Positions 30,935 through 45,900 of a stretch of 64,000 nt of DNA are shown piece after piece (within the stretch, counting starts at the first letter, position 1; the number at the start of each line of letters is the position of its first letter). The notes beneath the pieces were generated by a model, which was given only the letters and a program-made list of their open reading frames with translations, did no database searches and was not told the DNA's origin. The stretch is taken from NCBI GenBank assembly GCA_959347315.1, contig OY365806.1:26125516-26189515 (forward strand), written 5' to 3'. Source of the DNA: Bimastos eiseni. Taxonomy: Eukaryota; Annelida; Clitellata; Crassiclitellata; Lumbricidae. A program made the translations under genes and the position numbers.

Positions 30935-33900
30935 CTGGCAAAAGAATATACAATCCACATCACTTAGGCAAGAGATCCCGAGCAGTGTTAAGTTAGTTAC
31001 ATAAGTAGAACATCTGAGAACAACATAAAAGGCAATATTCTGAGGGTAACAGAACCCATCTTTGAGTTAGAAGTATTTTATGTAGTGCCTCAATACATTG
31101 CACAAGATATTGCTGGGTAAGAAATAAGGTAAAGTGACGTAGGGTCTAGGTAAGAAAAAATATACGGTAAGATAAGTTACGATATTATGGGGCTTCATTA
31201 GACAAGATAATTTAACCTAATAAACACAAGGCACAGTAAGGGAACCTCAGGTAATGAAAGATAAGGTGAAGTAAGAAAGGGTTATGTAAAATAAGGTCAG
31301 ACAGGTGGCACTGTTTGACAAGAAGAAATGATCACTATTTGTTACTTATTTTACATCTTATTTATCTTACCTTAAACTTACTTACCTTAATTAAAATTAC
31401 TTTAAAAAATTACCTTTCATTTACTTAACCTCATCTTATATATTACTCTACCCACAAAATTAAACGTCTTTACATTACCTTACCTACTGCAAATGCACAA
31501 ATCACTGAAGAGGGTAACAGAATACATCTCAAGGTAAATAGAAGACATCTAGATACCTCTTTGAGCCAGATGGGATTCTGGAGACAGGTGTCAAGGACCT
31601 GGTGATCTTCCATCTCTGAATCCTGTCTCAATTCCAACACCTGTCGACACAGGAAAAAAACATATATGGCAAAATGGTAACAGGATGAAGAAAAAACACA
31701 AGGTAACACGTAAGATAAAAAGTAGTTACAGACAATAGAGATAAAATAAATGTAAAGTGCAGTATGGACAATCCAGTTGGTAACCTATCGTCTTGTCATC
31801 TTGGGGAGGGTGATTGGTGTGGATAAGACATCGTTGTTCAGAGCCGAAGGAACAAGTTTGATTCCTGCAACTCTCTAAGGTTGACCTTTGTCAAAGCAGT
31901 GACATTGTAAAAATTAAGTCTATACTGTGATGGATGCCGACAGTTAACTTCAACGACTGTAATAATGTGTCGTCCTCTGTTTATACTGTACTTGTAATCA
32001 TACAGTGGTTTGTCAGTTTGAAATCATGCAAAGTATCCTCAATCATATTATCCTCATTATCCTAGTTCTGATCAAAATTACATTTATTTCTTTAAAAATT
32101 GATGTTGAAATTAACTGCATGGGTTCTGTGAGCAATAGAGTTCCTTATGTAAGGTATCGTAACACAAACAAGTTGAAAAGTCATTTAGATTATGCCTTTG
32201 AGCACAAACAAACTCTGATAGAGGGCAGTATTTTCCGATAAGAGAAGTAAACAAGAACCAGAGATAAGTCGGCTGATTGAAATGTCAACCAGAAGTCAAA
32301 TTATAAGCAGGTTTCTTTACTCAATGGATAACCTTTATCATGTTATATTCTTATTAACTACTTAAAGCCCATCATTCTATTTTCATACAATATTGCCCTT
32401 CTTTTCCTCTAGTCATACAATCCTATTATTATGCAAATGCTTCTTCATCATCATCTTCTAACCTTCTTTTGGCAAAGCTCGAAGAAGGTGAGCTTGAGGT
32501 GGCGGAGTGCATGGTACACTGGGAGATGTTGTAGAGTCCGTGCACCAACCAACAACTCCTACATCACATAAACACCAATCACGAAAACATATATATGTTA
32601 CAGGCCATGTGCAAAACTAGATTTTTTGTAAAATACCTAGGCAATTTGTAAAACCCTAACTCTACACTAACCATGCACTAACCCTAGCTCTAATCCTAAC
32701 TGTACATGGGTGATTTTACATATTGCCTAAAATCTAAGAAATCAGACATTTTACAAAATCCCTGTTTCACACATTGCCTGAAACATATAATAAATATTAC
32801 TCAGCAAAATGCATATTTTGTTTTAAATTTCTCACACAAGGTGACATATTTTTCAATCGATGATGCAGTGTATTGTTTTGTGCATGTTTCTTATAAATTT
32901 GCACATTTCTCATCTGAATGTGATTTATTTTCTGAAATATATTGTTTATTTTTGCATTTTTTTCAGGCAAATATGCCATTGGCCTCACTGAAGAAGGAAC
33001 TGGTTTAAATTCATGGAGTGCAGAATAGAGGTCTTTCTTCCCTCTTTTAACTTGCTTATCCACCACTGGCAGCCTCTGTCTTAAGGCAGTTGGATACTAG
33101 AGCTGTACCGATATCACTTTGTGCCGATTATGCCGATACCGATTATTGCCGATTATTAATTTGCCGATACCCGATTATTTAGCCAATTATTTTGTCGATT
33201 ATTTCATTGTGTTTCCCAAGATGTTCGGTTCCACAAGATAGACCTACTGCTACTGCCTGTTGTTGTGATACAAGCAAACACTTGCTCCGTAGGAGATGTA
33301 TGAATGTAGTTGGGGACTAATCCTTGGCAGGCAATACAGATTAGACACACCACCCGCCGCCGAACTGTGTCCAAGCCTCTCAGGCGACTGAAATGTTTCA
33401 GGGAGATCTGATTGGCAGTTAGCATGTATTCATTAGGCATGCCTCCACAATGTACATTCATCGGTTTCTCTGTTGAATTGGCCTGCCATTCCTTGGCCCA
33501 TAAGCAGACACTATGACTCACTCTGCACAAGACCTATGTTGACAGGTTCCCACAGTCTATACTAGCACACTGGGAGGTCTCACCACTGGTCTGAAGAAGC
33601 CATTGTCTCGACGACTCGATATGGGAACGGAACGAAATGCCGTCCTTCACATACCCAGTGATGTTGCTGTAGTCATTTTGCTTGTATAGACTGAAAATAA
33701 TATTATAAGATTAAAAAAATTATTTTTAATATCAACGCCAATTATCTTGCCAATATCCGATATTGCCGATATCTCTATAATCGGCCCGATTAATCGGTAC
33801 AGCTCTATTGGATACTGACTGCCTTGATCCAACACAGGGTACTTGCTGTTGTGGGTCTATCTACCATTCTACCTGGAGTAACCTTGCTCCCTCACCAAGG

Positions 33901-36900
33901 GCTAAACTAATGACTGGCCTCTCTCCATCAGCCGTCCACTCTTTAAAGGCATTTATTTTCCCCTGGGGTTTTGTCTGAATAGTTATTCTGCGAGAGGCAC
34001 TCACACACATATATAATTTATATACAAGTATATAAGCAGTCCTGTATTTAGTTAGCTGACACAGAGATGAAAAGCAGTTTTGATTTTACTCTGAAATGAC
34101 TTAACCAACCTTTGCTTCACTCTCTGAAACCTCTTTCACAGTCTTCATGGTACTGCGAATGTAGACTTTCCCAAAAAACTTGACACTTGCCATGGCTGCA
34201 ACACTGGTATCCTCTGTTGCCTGAAGAAATGACAGTCAATCAGATATGTAGCCTCTAAATGTAAGACTGCAAATGATGCATGTACATAAGTACAAACATA
34301 CATGTGGACCTACATGGGTATGTATTAATGTACGCATGCATGCACCGATATGTACCATGGCATTTATAAAGCAAGATCTTTTTAAACATCTCAAAGCTAC
34401 TGGATAAGTGATCAACTGATGATAGGTATGCAAATGTAAATGCAATTGTTAGTTAATGCATGTCATGACAATCAATTGTCTGGTATCTTTGAAGCAAGTA
34501 GTTAGCTATTAGGCAGCCAGCAGACTAGGTTGATTCGTGAATAGGATGGCACAGGGGAGGTGTTTTGGGACTTTGTGGCAGGTAGGCAAAAATGTTAGTA
34601 AGGGGTAGGTAGGGCAGCTGGCTACTTGCTAGTGCTTTGAGAGGCTCTTGAATGTGCTCTGAAAAGCCAATGTATACATACATACATACATACATACATA
34701 CATAGACCAACATACAGGCTGATATACTGGTACCAGTAGAGCTGCACCTACAGATACACTCACCAGATTAGCAGATATTTCCACCTTCCATTGATACTTT
34801 GAGCATATACGACAAAGCCTTGTTGTTTCTCAGATTAGAAGATTAGAGTGGATAAGATTAGACTTTATTACCTGGCAGTTTAAAGAATCAAATGTTCCAT
34901 TGCTTATCTCAACTTTTGACATGTTATCAGCATCCTCCTATCACACAAAACAACATTTCTGGTAACATGAACTCAACAACATACGTAATAAAATGCAGCA
35001 GATGCTCTTGCAAAACATTCTCCACATGAAACTGTCCCACGGTGTGATTACCCCATGGCCAGTGAGCTACACTGACAAACGTGACAAGCCACAAAAAGAT
35101 TTTCAAGGTTTCTGCTCCACTGATGCTCCTTAAATAACTCTGCCATAAGATAAATATGCTGATCACACACTATGGGTGTGAAGATCTGCAGCAACTACAA
35201 CAGATAATGATGATAATGATGAAGGCAGGTCCATTGACTTCTATGGGGATGAGTGATTGAGGAGGTTTCCCGTTGCCTTCCTCACAGACAATTGTGGGTG
35301 AGTAACTTGTCCAAGGTTGCTACACAGTGGTTTGAGGTAGATACGAATCTGTGACCCTCTGGATACAAGGCACAAAACATGCCCGTACACTACCGGATCC
35401 ATTGCTACAACTACTGTCACAAAATATAATAATGTGACAGCCATTTCCAGACATCACTTTACAAAGAACAAGTGTATTAGTGACTATCAGTTCCATCAAA
35501 AATAAAGTACGGCAGTTTCATATAATGGCAAGAATGAAGAAACGCTGCCAACAGACAATACCAAAAGGAGAAAATTTGAATATCCTATTGTATCCACTTA
35601 CCACAAACTCCTTGGTCCACTTGCAAGCTGTTTTGATCTGGTTGAGACGTGATTCAATCGCCGTGTCAATAGTTGCCAAGGGATCCATATAGTAGGGCTC
35701 TAAATCACACACAGAGTAGCAAGTGTCACAGCATTGTTTTGAGCAAACCATATTTAACTAGCTATGTTGTTAGAAATGGGCATTTTGTAGGTTATATTAG
35801 GACGAAATTAGGATTCTTTATCTGGATGTTGTACTTAAGATGATATTTTTATGATTCTTATGAATAGGATAACATATTCAGGAAGTAAACATTTGATGTT
35901 ATACCTAAGAAGCAATATAGGATGTCATGATCAAAATGTATTTAGGAAGTCACACTAGAGATGCTGCACTTACAAAGTTATTTTCAGGATGTATGAAGCT
36001 ATACCTATGATGATGCATTTATGACGGAATTATCTTTGAAGTTGCGGTCAGGAAGCAATATTCAGGATGTTATATTGAATAAGCTATATTCAGGATGCTG
36101 TTTCAAGATGACATATTTAGATTGCTCTATGGTATGCTATATAATTATAAGCTATCATATTAAAGATGCTATACTTGGGTATGCTATATTTAAGGATTGA
36201 TTGATTGATTTTATTTTACTGCAACCAAAGCAAAACAAGAGTCATTATCCGGATGAGCAGATAAACTATACAAAATACATTGCAAAAAATTAATATAGGA
36301 ATAGATAGAAGGTTACAGATGGGAAAGCCCCATCTGTAACCTTCTATCTATTCCTATATTAATTTTTTGCAATGTATTTTGTATAGGATTACCCTGGGAC
36401 GCTTGTGGCTTTCGTGGGTAATTCCCACCAAGTTCATCCAAAACACATGGCATATACTGCTGGCAGCCACTAAATCCTGATAAACTATATCTACAGACGA
36501 AGACCTAAAAGATCAAGAATAGAGCAGAGGATTTCCACATGAAATGGCCCTTACAGTGAAGAAGAACACAGTAAGTCAATAAGCCACTGGACATGTCACT
36601 GCAGGATGATTGGTGAGTTATGCAAGGAACTAGTCACCACTGTGTATTCCATGATATATAGGTAGCTGAAAATAATAAGACTGTAAACCAGCATCTAACC
36701 AGGATCATGAAGTAAGGCATCCAGGAAGTTTGGTTCCAGTGACTGACTCAGCAAAATCTGGATGAAAACACTGAACGGCTCTGCAAATGACTCAATGCTA
36801 CAAGCAAAACAGCTAATCAATTATCTAATATATACCGGTAGTCTAACTACATCTCTAGCACAATCATTAAAGCTGTCAAACATTTTTGAAATCAGGACCT

Positions 36901-39900
36901 GGGTACCCGTCGATCCGTGCAGTCAGGAACTCGGCGCGAATATTTTTTTAGGAAATGTAGGGAATTGCGCATTTTTACGGCATGTCATGCACCCAAGAAT
37001 CGATTTCATTGCCCGGGCAGTCAGCCAATATGACCAACGGAATATTTCTGGCATATGTTCGGGTAAAATCGCACAGTTTTACGAAATGTCGTTACCCGAG
37101 AACCGATTTCATTGCCCGGGCAGCCAGCCAATAAGACCAACGGAACATTTCTGTCATATGTTCATGTAAATTAGCACATTTTTACGGAATTTCGGTCACC
37201 CGGAAACCGATTTCATTACCTGGGTAGTCAGCCTCGGGCAGGTACCCGGGTATCCGTTGACAGCCCTAACCATCATAATACAGCATTAATCAGGGGTCGC
37301 TAGAAGACTGTCAAGTATATTAATGTAAGGCAGCATATGGTCAGCAAGGACTAAACTTGGTCAAGTAAGTTTGGGAAAAGGTATTGTACAGTATAAAAAT
37401 AAATGAAAATCAAGTTAAAGTAATATAAACAAGTGTTGGAAAAGTACAAAGTAAATTTGTCAAATAGGTCAAACAAGTCGAGGATGCAGGCGTGAGTATG
37501 GTACAGACAGAAGTAAAGTAGCATAAGGCAAAGTAAGATGCTCAGGCAAAAGAAAGTAATTCAATCAAAAGGAAATCGTGGAAAAGTAGACCTACTGTCA
37601 AGTTAAGATAAGGAAATGAAGGAATTGAAGTTAAAGTGAGACAATGCAAGGTAAAACAAGTTAAGCTAAGGCTGCACAAGTTCAGCTGAGGAACGATGTT
37701 TCCACAGAATTCTGGCAACCTGCTGGGGTCCTTTGGTCTGAAGTCTTCAATGACTTCAACAACTTCTTGGACTCGACTTGCAACAACGACATTGACTCGA
37801 ATGGCGACATAGTTGACTTTGATGTCGTCTGACCAACTGGAATACTACAAAATGATGCGTTAAAGGTAAGTTGCAGTGAAATAAAAGTAAGGTAAATTCA
37901 GGTAATACAAATCAAACTGTTTAATGAATTGCCAATCAATCCTGAGAAAGCAGCACATACAGCCATCTAGGCTTGCTGGTAACAACAAAACAATTCAAAA
38001 GGTCAAACATCTGCTGAGAGCCAGATAGCACTGTTTAAAAAGACGAATTTTTATCTGGATATCAATTTCCACACGTATTAATGCTAGAGTCTACCACTAC
38101 ACCTTGTAAAGTTCTATTTATATACATATCAGTTGCACAAGGCAATATAATATCAGGTTGGAAATTTTTAGATAAAAAAGTAAATGCAGATTAATCCAAT
38201 TATTCTTCCATGATTCGACTTAAACTCAAAATACCAATGACATGCTCAGACAAGTAAGCAGATAATACAATTTCTGAAAGTTAAAACTTGATGATGGAAA
38301 TTATAATACTCAATTCTTCGAATGTAAAGCCAGCAAATATGATGATAGGCATCATGATCCCAATACCATGATGTTAGTTATGATGGAGATAGTGCCAAAA
38401 AATATGATCAATTTGATGATTACAACAGGAGTTTCAGCATCTGAACTGTCACTGCATCAACAGCAACAATCTATTGGGGATAATGACAGATCCTCAGTTA
38501 AAGTCAACGCCCGGAAGCACAAGGCTTTACATGTCACTGGAGTATATGTTATGTCAAAATGTCACAATGCATGGGATCAGAATCAATATCACCCTGACAC
38601 TGTGTACAACTGAAACAATGACAACAATAACAATTGCTCACTGCTCAGCGGTAAATCGAATCATAGCAAGTATAATGATGATGATGACGATAACATCAAT
38701 AATGATGCCTCAGATTATAATAATGACAATGCTAATAACCAGACAATAACTCTGATTAATAACTATACAATAACTCTGATACTGAGGTGTCTGACCGTGG
38801 AGATGGCCTGGTGGACATGCCGTCCATCTTTGACCACTGGTTCGTACTTCTGCAGAAGTCGTCCAGTGTCAATCTTCCAGATTGAGTACGTCGTGTTCTT
38901 TAGATCCTTCTTTTCAATCACAAAATCACCTTTCTGTCATAAGAACCAAAAAATCAATGATAGAAATATCAGGCTAAGCTATGTTCAATTTGCAAAATGA
39001 TGGGACCACATTAGATTTAATTCACAATGTGTTACAATGTATTCACATATGTCACATTCAGTTCATGTTGTGACGTTCAATTTACTTTCTTACAATCAAT
39101 TCACATTACACTCACAATAAGCTATGTTAAATTCTGTTTGTAACATTCGATTCACATAATGCCATGCTAAATTCGAATTCATAAATTAAATAACTATTAT
39201 ATTATTACCATTAATCACCAGTCATTACTTTCAGTTCACAGTCACATTCAATTCACATTGTCCTTCCTCAATGTCAATTCACATAATTAAAATTATGCAC
39301 ATTCAACTAACATTAAGTTACATCACACTCATGTTACATTCAATTCACAGTACATTCCTTTTATTAAACATATATAGTGTTCAACCAATTTGAACTACAA
39401 AGTCTGTCTAAATAAATTTACTGCAAGGCTGAATGATTGATTTAGTGACAGACGGATGTATTTACAAAAGATTGCAATCGATCAATTCTTTCATTGTACA
39501 CAGAAAAATAAATACAGGGAATGATACAGAATAATCATCAAAAGTTTAAAACTATCAGATCACATAACTGGTATATTATAATTGAGGGAGACAGTTGGAT
39601 GGACAGAGGTCTGGCTAAATTACTGATACATTAAGTGAATTGAAATTTATTCCAATCCTAACTTATATGAATTAAATTTATTCTAATCATAACTTATATA
39701 TCACTAAATGAAACAGTGAATAAACATATAAAAGAATTAAGAATTCATAAACAAAATGAACATAACCCGGATTGAAATACAATCTCATCTACTCGAACCT
39801 AATCACACCTTCTGTTCGGTCATTTTAATCACTGACCAAATGAAAGAATGCTGGACGACAGAAAAGTTAAACCAATGAATGCACGATGACTTTGATAGCA

Positions 39901-42900
39901 AACTATAATGAATGAATGAGTCCAAGAACAAGCACATAAAGAGATGAAAGAACAAAATAACGAATTTGAATGTGCTCATAACTTTTATGAATAAATGATC
40001 CAACAAATAAGTGAATGAATGCATAAACAAATAAATGAGTGAATGAGTAAATAAATAACTGAATGATTGAACAAAATACTCAATAAACAGAATTAATTAT
40101 TTATCGTTTAACATACCTGGTAAGAATGGGCACCACTGCTTCTCGGCGATTTGCCTGAAGACAATGCTGGACAAGCTGCAACAGTGGCCGTCTCCGGCAA
40201 TGAACCGGCTTTTATTGACATTGGTTCAACCACAGGCGATGCCCAGGACACCACTTCCCGTAGACTTTCTGACCTTTAGAAATCCAGATCATCACCTATT
40301 AATGCCTATATCACATATCAAGTAAAGCTACATGTTAACTGTTTAATCTAATTAAAGATTGGATGCTTTCTCATCGATTCCCCGATCTCCTGACAATAGT
40401 GGCTGATTGGTTAGAGGAGTCAGCCCATAACATTTAGTGTGCGCTGAGCGAGCGGGTTCGACCCTCGTCCGAGGAGTCACTGTGTAGGAACCTTGAGCAA
40501 GTCCATTGCGTACAAATGCTCTGCAGTAGAACTGCAACTGCACAGTCGAAGCGTGTGTATGCACTTCTGAGCAAAAATGTTGGAAGAAGGGTGGTATCAA
40601 ATTTTGGTAATAATAATAATAATAATAATTGCTGTCTAGCATTGATGGGGAAAACTGAAGCATAGACATAATTTGCTGTATCTGGCCCAACAGCATGGAA
40701 TGCTCTACTTGTAGCGCTTGATGATCCCCAAAGCAGGCTCCTCTACTTGTCACCTCACATTCTTACCCCTCCATATTAAAGACCAACTATTGAAGAATTC
40801 ATACCCTAATTCATCCAGTTCCCCACCTTTAAAGCTTTTAGATCTTCACTGAAAGTTGACTCGGGAGCTTAGACTTCTGCTTCCTAAATCTGATATCTCT
40901 GGTCTCTCTGGCCACCGGACTCGGACCTCTCTCACTCGACATCTCTGGACAACAATCCCTCTACACAACACAGTGCTGATGAATAAGCTGGTGCCCTACA
41001 CTTAGCTTTAGAGTAGTGCTTTACAAATCTGGAGTGGAGTACATGACTATGATAACAACTTAAACTGGTCCAATAAAAAAAATGACATGACCTACTTTGC
41101 ACTTGGCTTTCGACCTCTGTTTCGCTTTCCAGGTGACTCCAGTTCATCATCCGGCTGATGAGTTCTTTTCCGATTTGACTGAAATGCATATTTATTGAAT
41201 ATTGAATCAGTGTAGTCATCTTCATGCAGAGTTCAATAGGGGATCGAAGAGCAGAAATTTAAAAACATCTTTCTGCCTGGCCAGGTGTGGATTTTAACTA
41301 GGGATGAACCGAGTGTCAATTTAATGCCGAGTCCAAGTTTCACGAGTTGAGTTGAACAGAGTCCGAGTTTCAAATAATTAAAAAAGTCCCATTCTCTTGA
41401 TTTGTAGTTTGGCAGTTTGCACAATTTTTATGAATCATTTAGTTTTGCCTCAGTTTACACTGGGAAATAGAATAACTAATAAGTAGTAAATGTAACAATA
41501 TATTTGCTTTTAGGTATGGTTAATTGTTTTCTTGCCAAAAAAAATCCGATTTTCATTTTTATTTTAGGACCAATTGTTTGTCTGAGTATGAGTTTATGCT
41601 GAGTACTACCAAACTTTCTGAGCAAAGTTTCAGTTCATCCCAAATCACAACATTTGTTTGACTATCTAACACACTAACTAACCACTAGACTAATTGGTTA
41701 ACCTGCTCTTCATAATCATAATTGATTCCTATGGTTCTAACCAGGGCTGTTAATATCGCGATAAAGTATCGCGATACTCTGGTATTGGCGATCTTTTTGC
41801 AGTGTCGCAGCGTGTATCGCGATAGTTATATTTTTTTTAGCCAGTCATCAATACGCGATACCAATACCTTTTTTTCTCACCGTAATAAAAATTAAAAGAC
41901 TTCTCTTCCACTTAAAATATTTGCGATCAAGAAATGGTGAGCAATAAATCATCACGCTCAGAAAATTGTCTCCTGTTGCAATCTACGATCTATGGTATGA
42001 ATACAAGAAATCTATAAATAGGGAAACGATCGGATATATAGTGATTTCCTCTCTATGCACATCCTTGAGTAGTAAAGTCAGCCCATATTCGGAATATGGA
42101 ATGTTGGAGAGGAGCTTATCTCCTTTTCTTAGACCCTTGAGCCTGTAATGGACGAATCCCAAGGTCCTGGACACGGGGCCAGTGATATCATAGGACTTGC
42201 CATTTACTTCCCAGCTTAGGCCTACTCCCTGGTGACAGAGGCACGTGTGCGCAAAGAACTTGCCCAGGGTCACTACACGGAGTCGAACCCACAACCGTAT
42301 GATACGGGAGCAAGCTCATTACTGATAGGCCATCGTGTAGCAAGCTTGAGTATTATTTTTGAAAATAATAATTTTGATAATTGTTGTAGTTATTCTGATT
42401 TTTTATGTAAAAATTATTATTCTAATTATACCTATCTTTGATATGTGAAAATAATAATTGCAATTATACTGATTTTTGTATGTAAAAATAATAGTGTAAT
42501 TATACTCCTTTTTTTAGCACATGTTTTGTGTGAATAAATAGGAAACTTGCTCGTCGAAAAGTATAGGTAAAAGTATTGGTATTGCAAATCTTTTAAGAAA
42601 AAGTATTGGTATTGCAATACTTTTTTGATGAAATATTGGTATTGGTATCGCAATACTTTTTTCCAGTATTGTTAACAGCCCTGGTTCTAACAATACTTAT
42701 GTTAAGTTCCCAGCAGTTTCTTCTTCTTGTCACCAGTTAAGAGTAACAGACATGTTTAGAGCAATTCAAGATAACCAACAACCAGAAGAATAAAGGAAAG
42801 AATTTGAATAAATGAATGTAGCAAGCGATAGATGAACTAGCTTTTCAAAATCTTGCCTAATTCTACAGCCCTAGAACTCTTTGGGTAATTTTTGATTTCA

Positions 42901-45900
42901 TTCCTGGCTTTGATGTTGGACTTTAGCATGAACATTGACTTCCATCAATTGATACCATGAGCATCATAATAGTGGTGCTTGAGAGTGGTCCTCAAATAAT
43001 TTGTTAATCTTTATGTTTTGTCATCGATACCTCTGCTGGCTTCCATGCGGGGTCTTTGTCTGAGTCATAGTCATCCTCGTTGCTTCGAACAACACGTCGA
43101 CCTCGTGCAACAGTTGCCGTCTTCACATCCTCATCACTTGAATCGTCACTGTCTGAAAAAGAAAACAACACATTCACTTGACAATCCTAATCCATCGATC
43201 GATATATGTTACAGAAATACCCCACATATTTACTGAGATTTTGTCATTTAAACATCATGACCAGCAAATATTAATTCTGCAAATATTTAAATTTTCAGTG
43301 GTAACCATCATCTCAGGAAGGACCATCACCCAATACTTATCACTAACCTATTCAACATTCAAAGAGATGTTCTTTAACAATTTAACGACCAGCTGCATTG
43401 GCTTCCCAGTCACATTTATTACACTTTTGTCATCAAAGTAACTAAAGATATTCACACACAAACATACATACAGGTAATACATACATACACAAACAAACAT
43501 ATAGACACACACCTACTGGCACATACACACATATGCAAACATATACATACATATGAATTCATGCAAAAACCCACATATGCAAATACCTACATATAAATAA
43601 ATGCATAAATACATACAAAAGTACATACCTCCATACATACATATATATTTAGAAATAAAATATGAAATGTAACCCTAACCAGTTGCTGTAAACTTAATAC
43701 ATGAAATGGTAACCATGCCAGCAGTTACCCTTTCAAAATCTGTAGATAAATAAATAAATAAACATACAATTAATTGTTTCTCTAATTTTTATGAGCACTG
43801 AGCATAATACTGGTGCAAATAAAAATGATTTTGAACGTTTCTCAAAGAGTGGCATATAGAATCGACTCATTGGAAGCCATAAACATTATATATGTTTAGA
43901 AGGTCTACATAGTGAAGCAAATTATTAGGATTGCCAGAATAGAAATAAATCTACAAACGATAAATAATTAATGTACACAATACAAAATAAATTATTATTA
44001 TTATTCAAACAACACATAGAGTCCCTTACTTATTCTGTGTTTCCTTTGTTCCTCTACAACCGTCTTGGCCTTCCGCATTGGCTGTGGTCTCACTGGTATA
44101 GCATTTGGCCGTTCCCTTGCAGGAACCACTGGTGCAGGAACCACCACTGACCTTTTGACTTGTTCAGTCGACTTCACAGCAACAACCGAATCCAAGATCT
44201 TAACACCGACGACGACACCAGGCGTTGGTTTTGGCAAGTTCTTCAGGTCTGGAGGAGTCAATTGTTTTTCCTTTCCAGGGCTCTCTGTGGGTTTCTTTAC
44301 ATCCCCCTCTGTCCGTCGCGGCCGGGTGTCTGGGATGTACTTTGGGAGGATGGGCCGATTGGCAACAGCTGCGCTCGAAACGCTTGACAGGGTTTCTGGT
44401 TTCTTGCCGCTAAGAAAGTTGACGAACGAGTCAAGGAAATTGCCCTTTGTGATCGGTGTTGCCAGTTCCTGCTTTATGGGTTTCACTGGTGTCGTGTGTT
44501 TGCTTCGTTCATCGTCTATGACTGGACCTTGTGCAAGATGCGTAAATTCCTCGTCGATGACTGGAGGTGGAGGCGGATCACTCCGCTGCTTCATCGCCAG
44601 TTCATAGTCCGTGCCATCGGTGTACGACGCTTGCTCCTGGACGCCAGGGAAGTTTTCAACTGCATCTTCCTTCATTAGAAGCTCATTGGGGTTGATGAAG
44701 CTGTTCCCACACAGGTTCGTGAGAAAGACCTGCGTCTCCTGCGTTGGTTTGCTCGGTCCATAGGGGTAGATGTCAGAGCTATGTAGAAGTGTACTTGACA
44801 GGTGGACATCAGGTGAAATGCCGTGGGTGAAGACTGCTGAGCCGAGCGCACTCACAGTGCCACCAGGAGCAGCCATCAACTGTGGCATGTATCTATCGAC
44901 ACTCTCAAAGACGACACGTTCTGTGGAGCCTCCTCCATCCATCATCTCCTTCCCACCAGGTCCAAACTGGTCTCTTCCCTCCGATGATTTGCGCACCTTT
45001 GAGGGGGGCCGCACGCGCCTTCCGTCGGACGCCCCCATCCCCTCCGTCATCATGTCATCCTCGCCTGGGTATCCTCCATCAAAACCCTGTGAAGCACGAC
45101 CAGAACGAGCCGCTTTTGGCATCCGAGTATTGCGTGCAGCTGACTTCTTTGGTTTTGTGGTTGAGTCAGCAACTGCCTGCACTGTCAGAATACTAGCAAC
45201 AGATGCCTGTGCGGCAGACGAACAGCCAAGCAATCCACCAAGTCCGAACGAGTCTTCTCGATCCGGGTTTCTACCGCAGAGAACCCCACCCGCTGGGCTG
45301 AGGACTCGTGCCGCCATCGCACCGGCAGGATATCCCTTTGACATGCCATACTCGTTGTAAGAGGTAAGCATTGGATTTGTGCTAGCGACAAGCGCTCCGT
45401 AGCTGGTCGTCTGTCCTCGCGAGTCGATCGCAGCGAGCTCCACCTGAGGCTGGAACATTGTTCGAGGCTTCCCAGAGACAGGAAACCCAGTCGATGGAAA
45501 TGCCGATGGTGAGCATCCGCCGAACGATGGTCCCTGACCTATGACAGATCCAGAAGTGTCATCGCTCGACATGACATCGTTCAGGTCCATCTGAAGGGAT
45601 GAGTCGATATACCTCTGCTCGGCCGTCACTGTTGGAGTCATCGTCTGGGAGCTCCGGCCAGGGAAGAAGCGCTGTGCCTCAAAGCGCTGCGAGTTGGCGT
45701 GGGCCGTCGGTGGCGACGAAGCCATGGCGGCGCGGCTCGTCTGACTCATAGCATAGTCAGGCTTCGACTGTTGAGCGATCGAAGGTGTTTCATGGTAACA
45801 GCGCGACTTGCTGGATGCAACCAGCATGGGGCGCGATCCTGAGTGGGCAGGAGGAGGATCCTTCTTAGCAATTCCTGTTGAAGATGGCTGCATTCCCAGG

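Noticed and set aside
33204..33530. 108-codon minus-strand frame inside the hAT element
   Set aside because: No hAT transposase motif could be recognised; kept only as part of a non-autonomous element.
36762..37169. 135-codon plus-strand frame
   Set aside because: Starts antisense to exon 8 and runs through the 104-bp tandem units of a hAT remnant; the repeated SQPIRPTEHF-like words are the repeat itself.
38780..38796. Alternative donor CTCA|GTATCA for exon 6 of the QSER1/PRR12-type gene
   Set aside because: Using GTCAGA at 38795 joins IST to YSSW, which fits DUF4211 and keeps phase 0 with exon 7.
40430..40480. Possible intact tRNA gene
   Set aside because: Good A and B boxes but no acceptor-stem pairing, and a SINE body follows.
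42230..42340. Possible intact tRNA gene on the minus strand
   Set aside because: Same reason: a tRNA-like SINE head without a foldable acceptor stem, inside a hAT element.
44065..45360. Long plus-strand frames of 180 and 196 codons opposite the large minus-strand exon
   Set aside because: They are antisense shadows of the GC-rich, low-complexity exon 2 of the QSER1/PRR12-type gene; no domain and no splice context.
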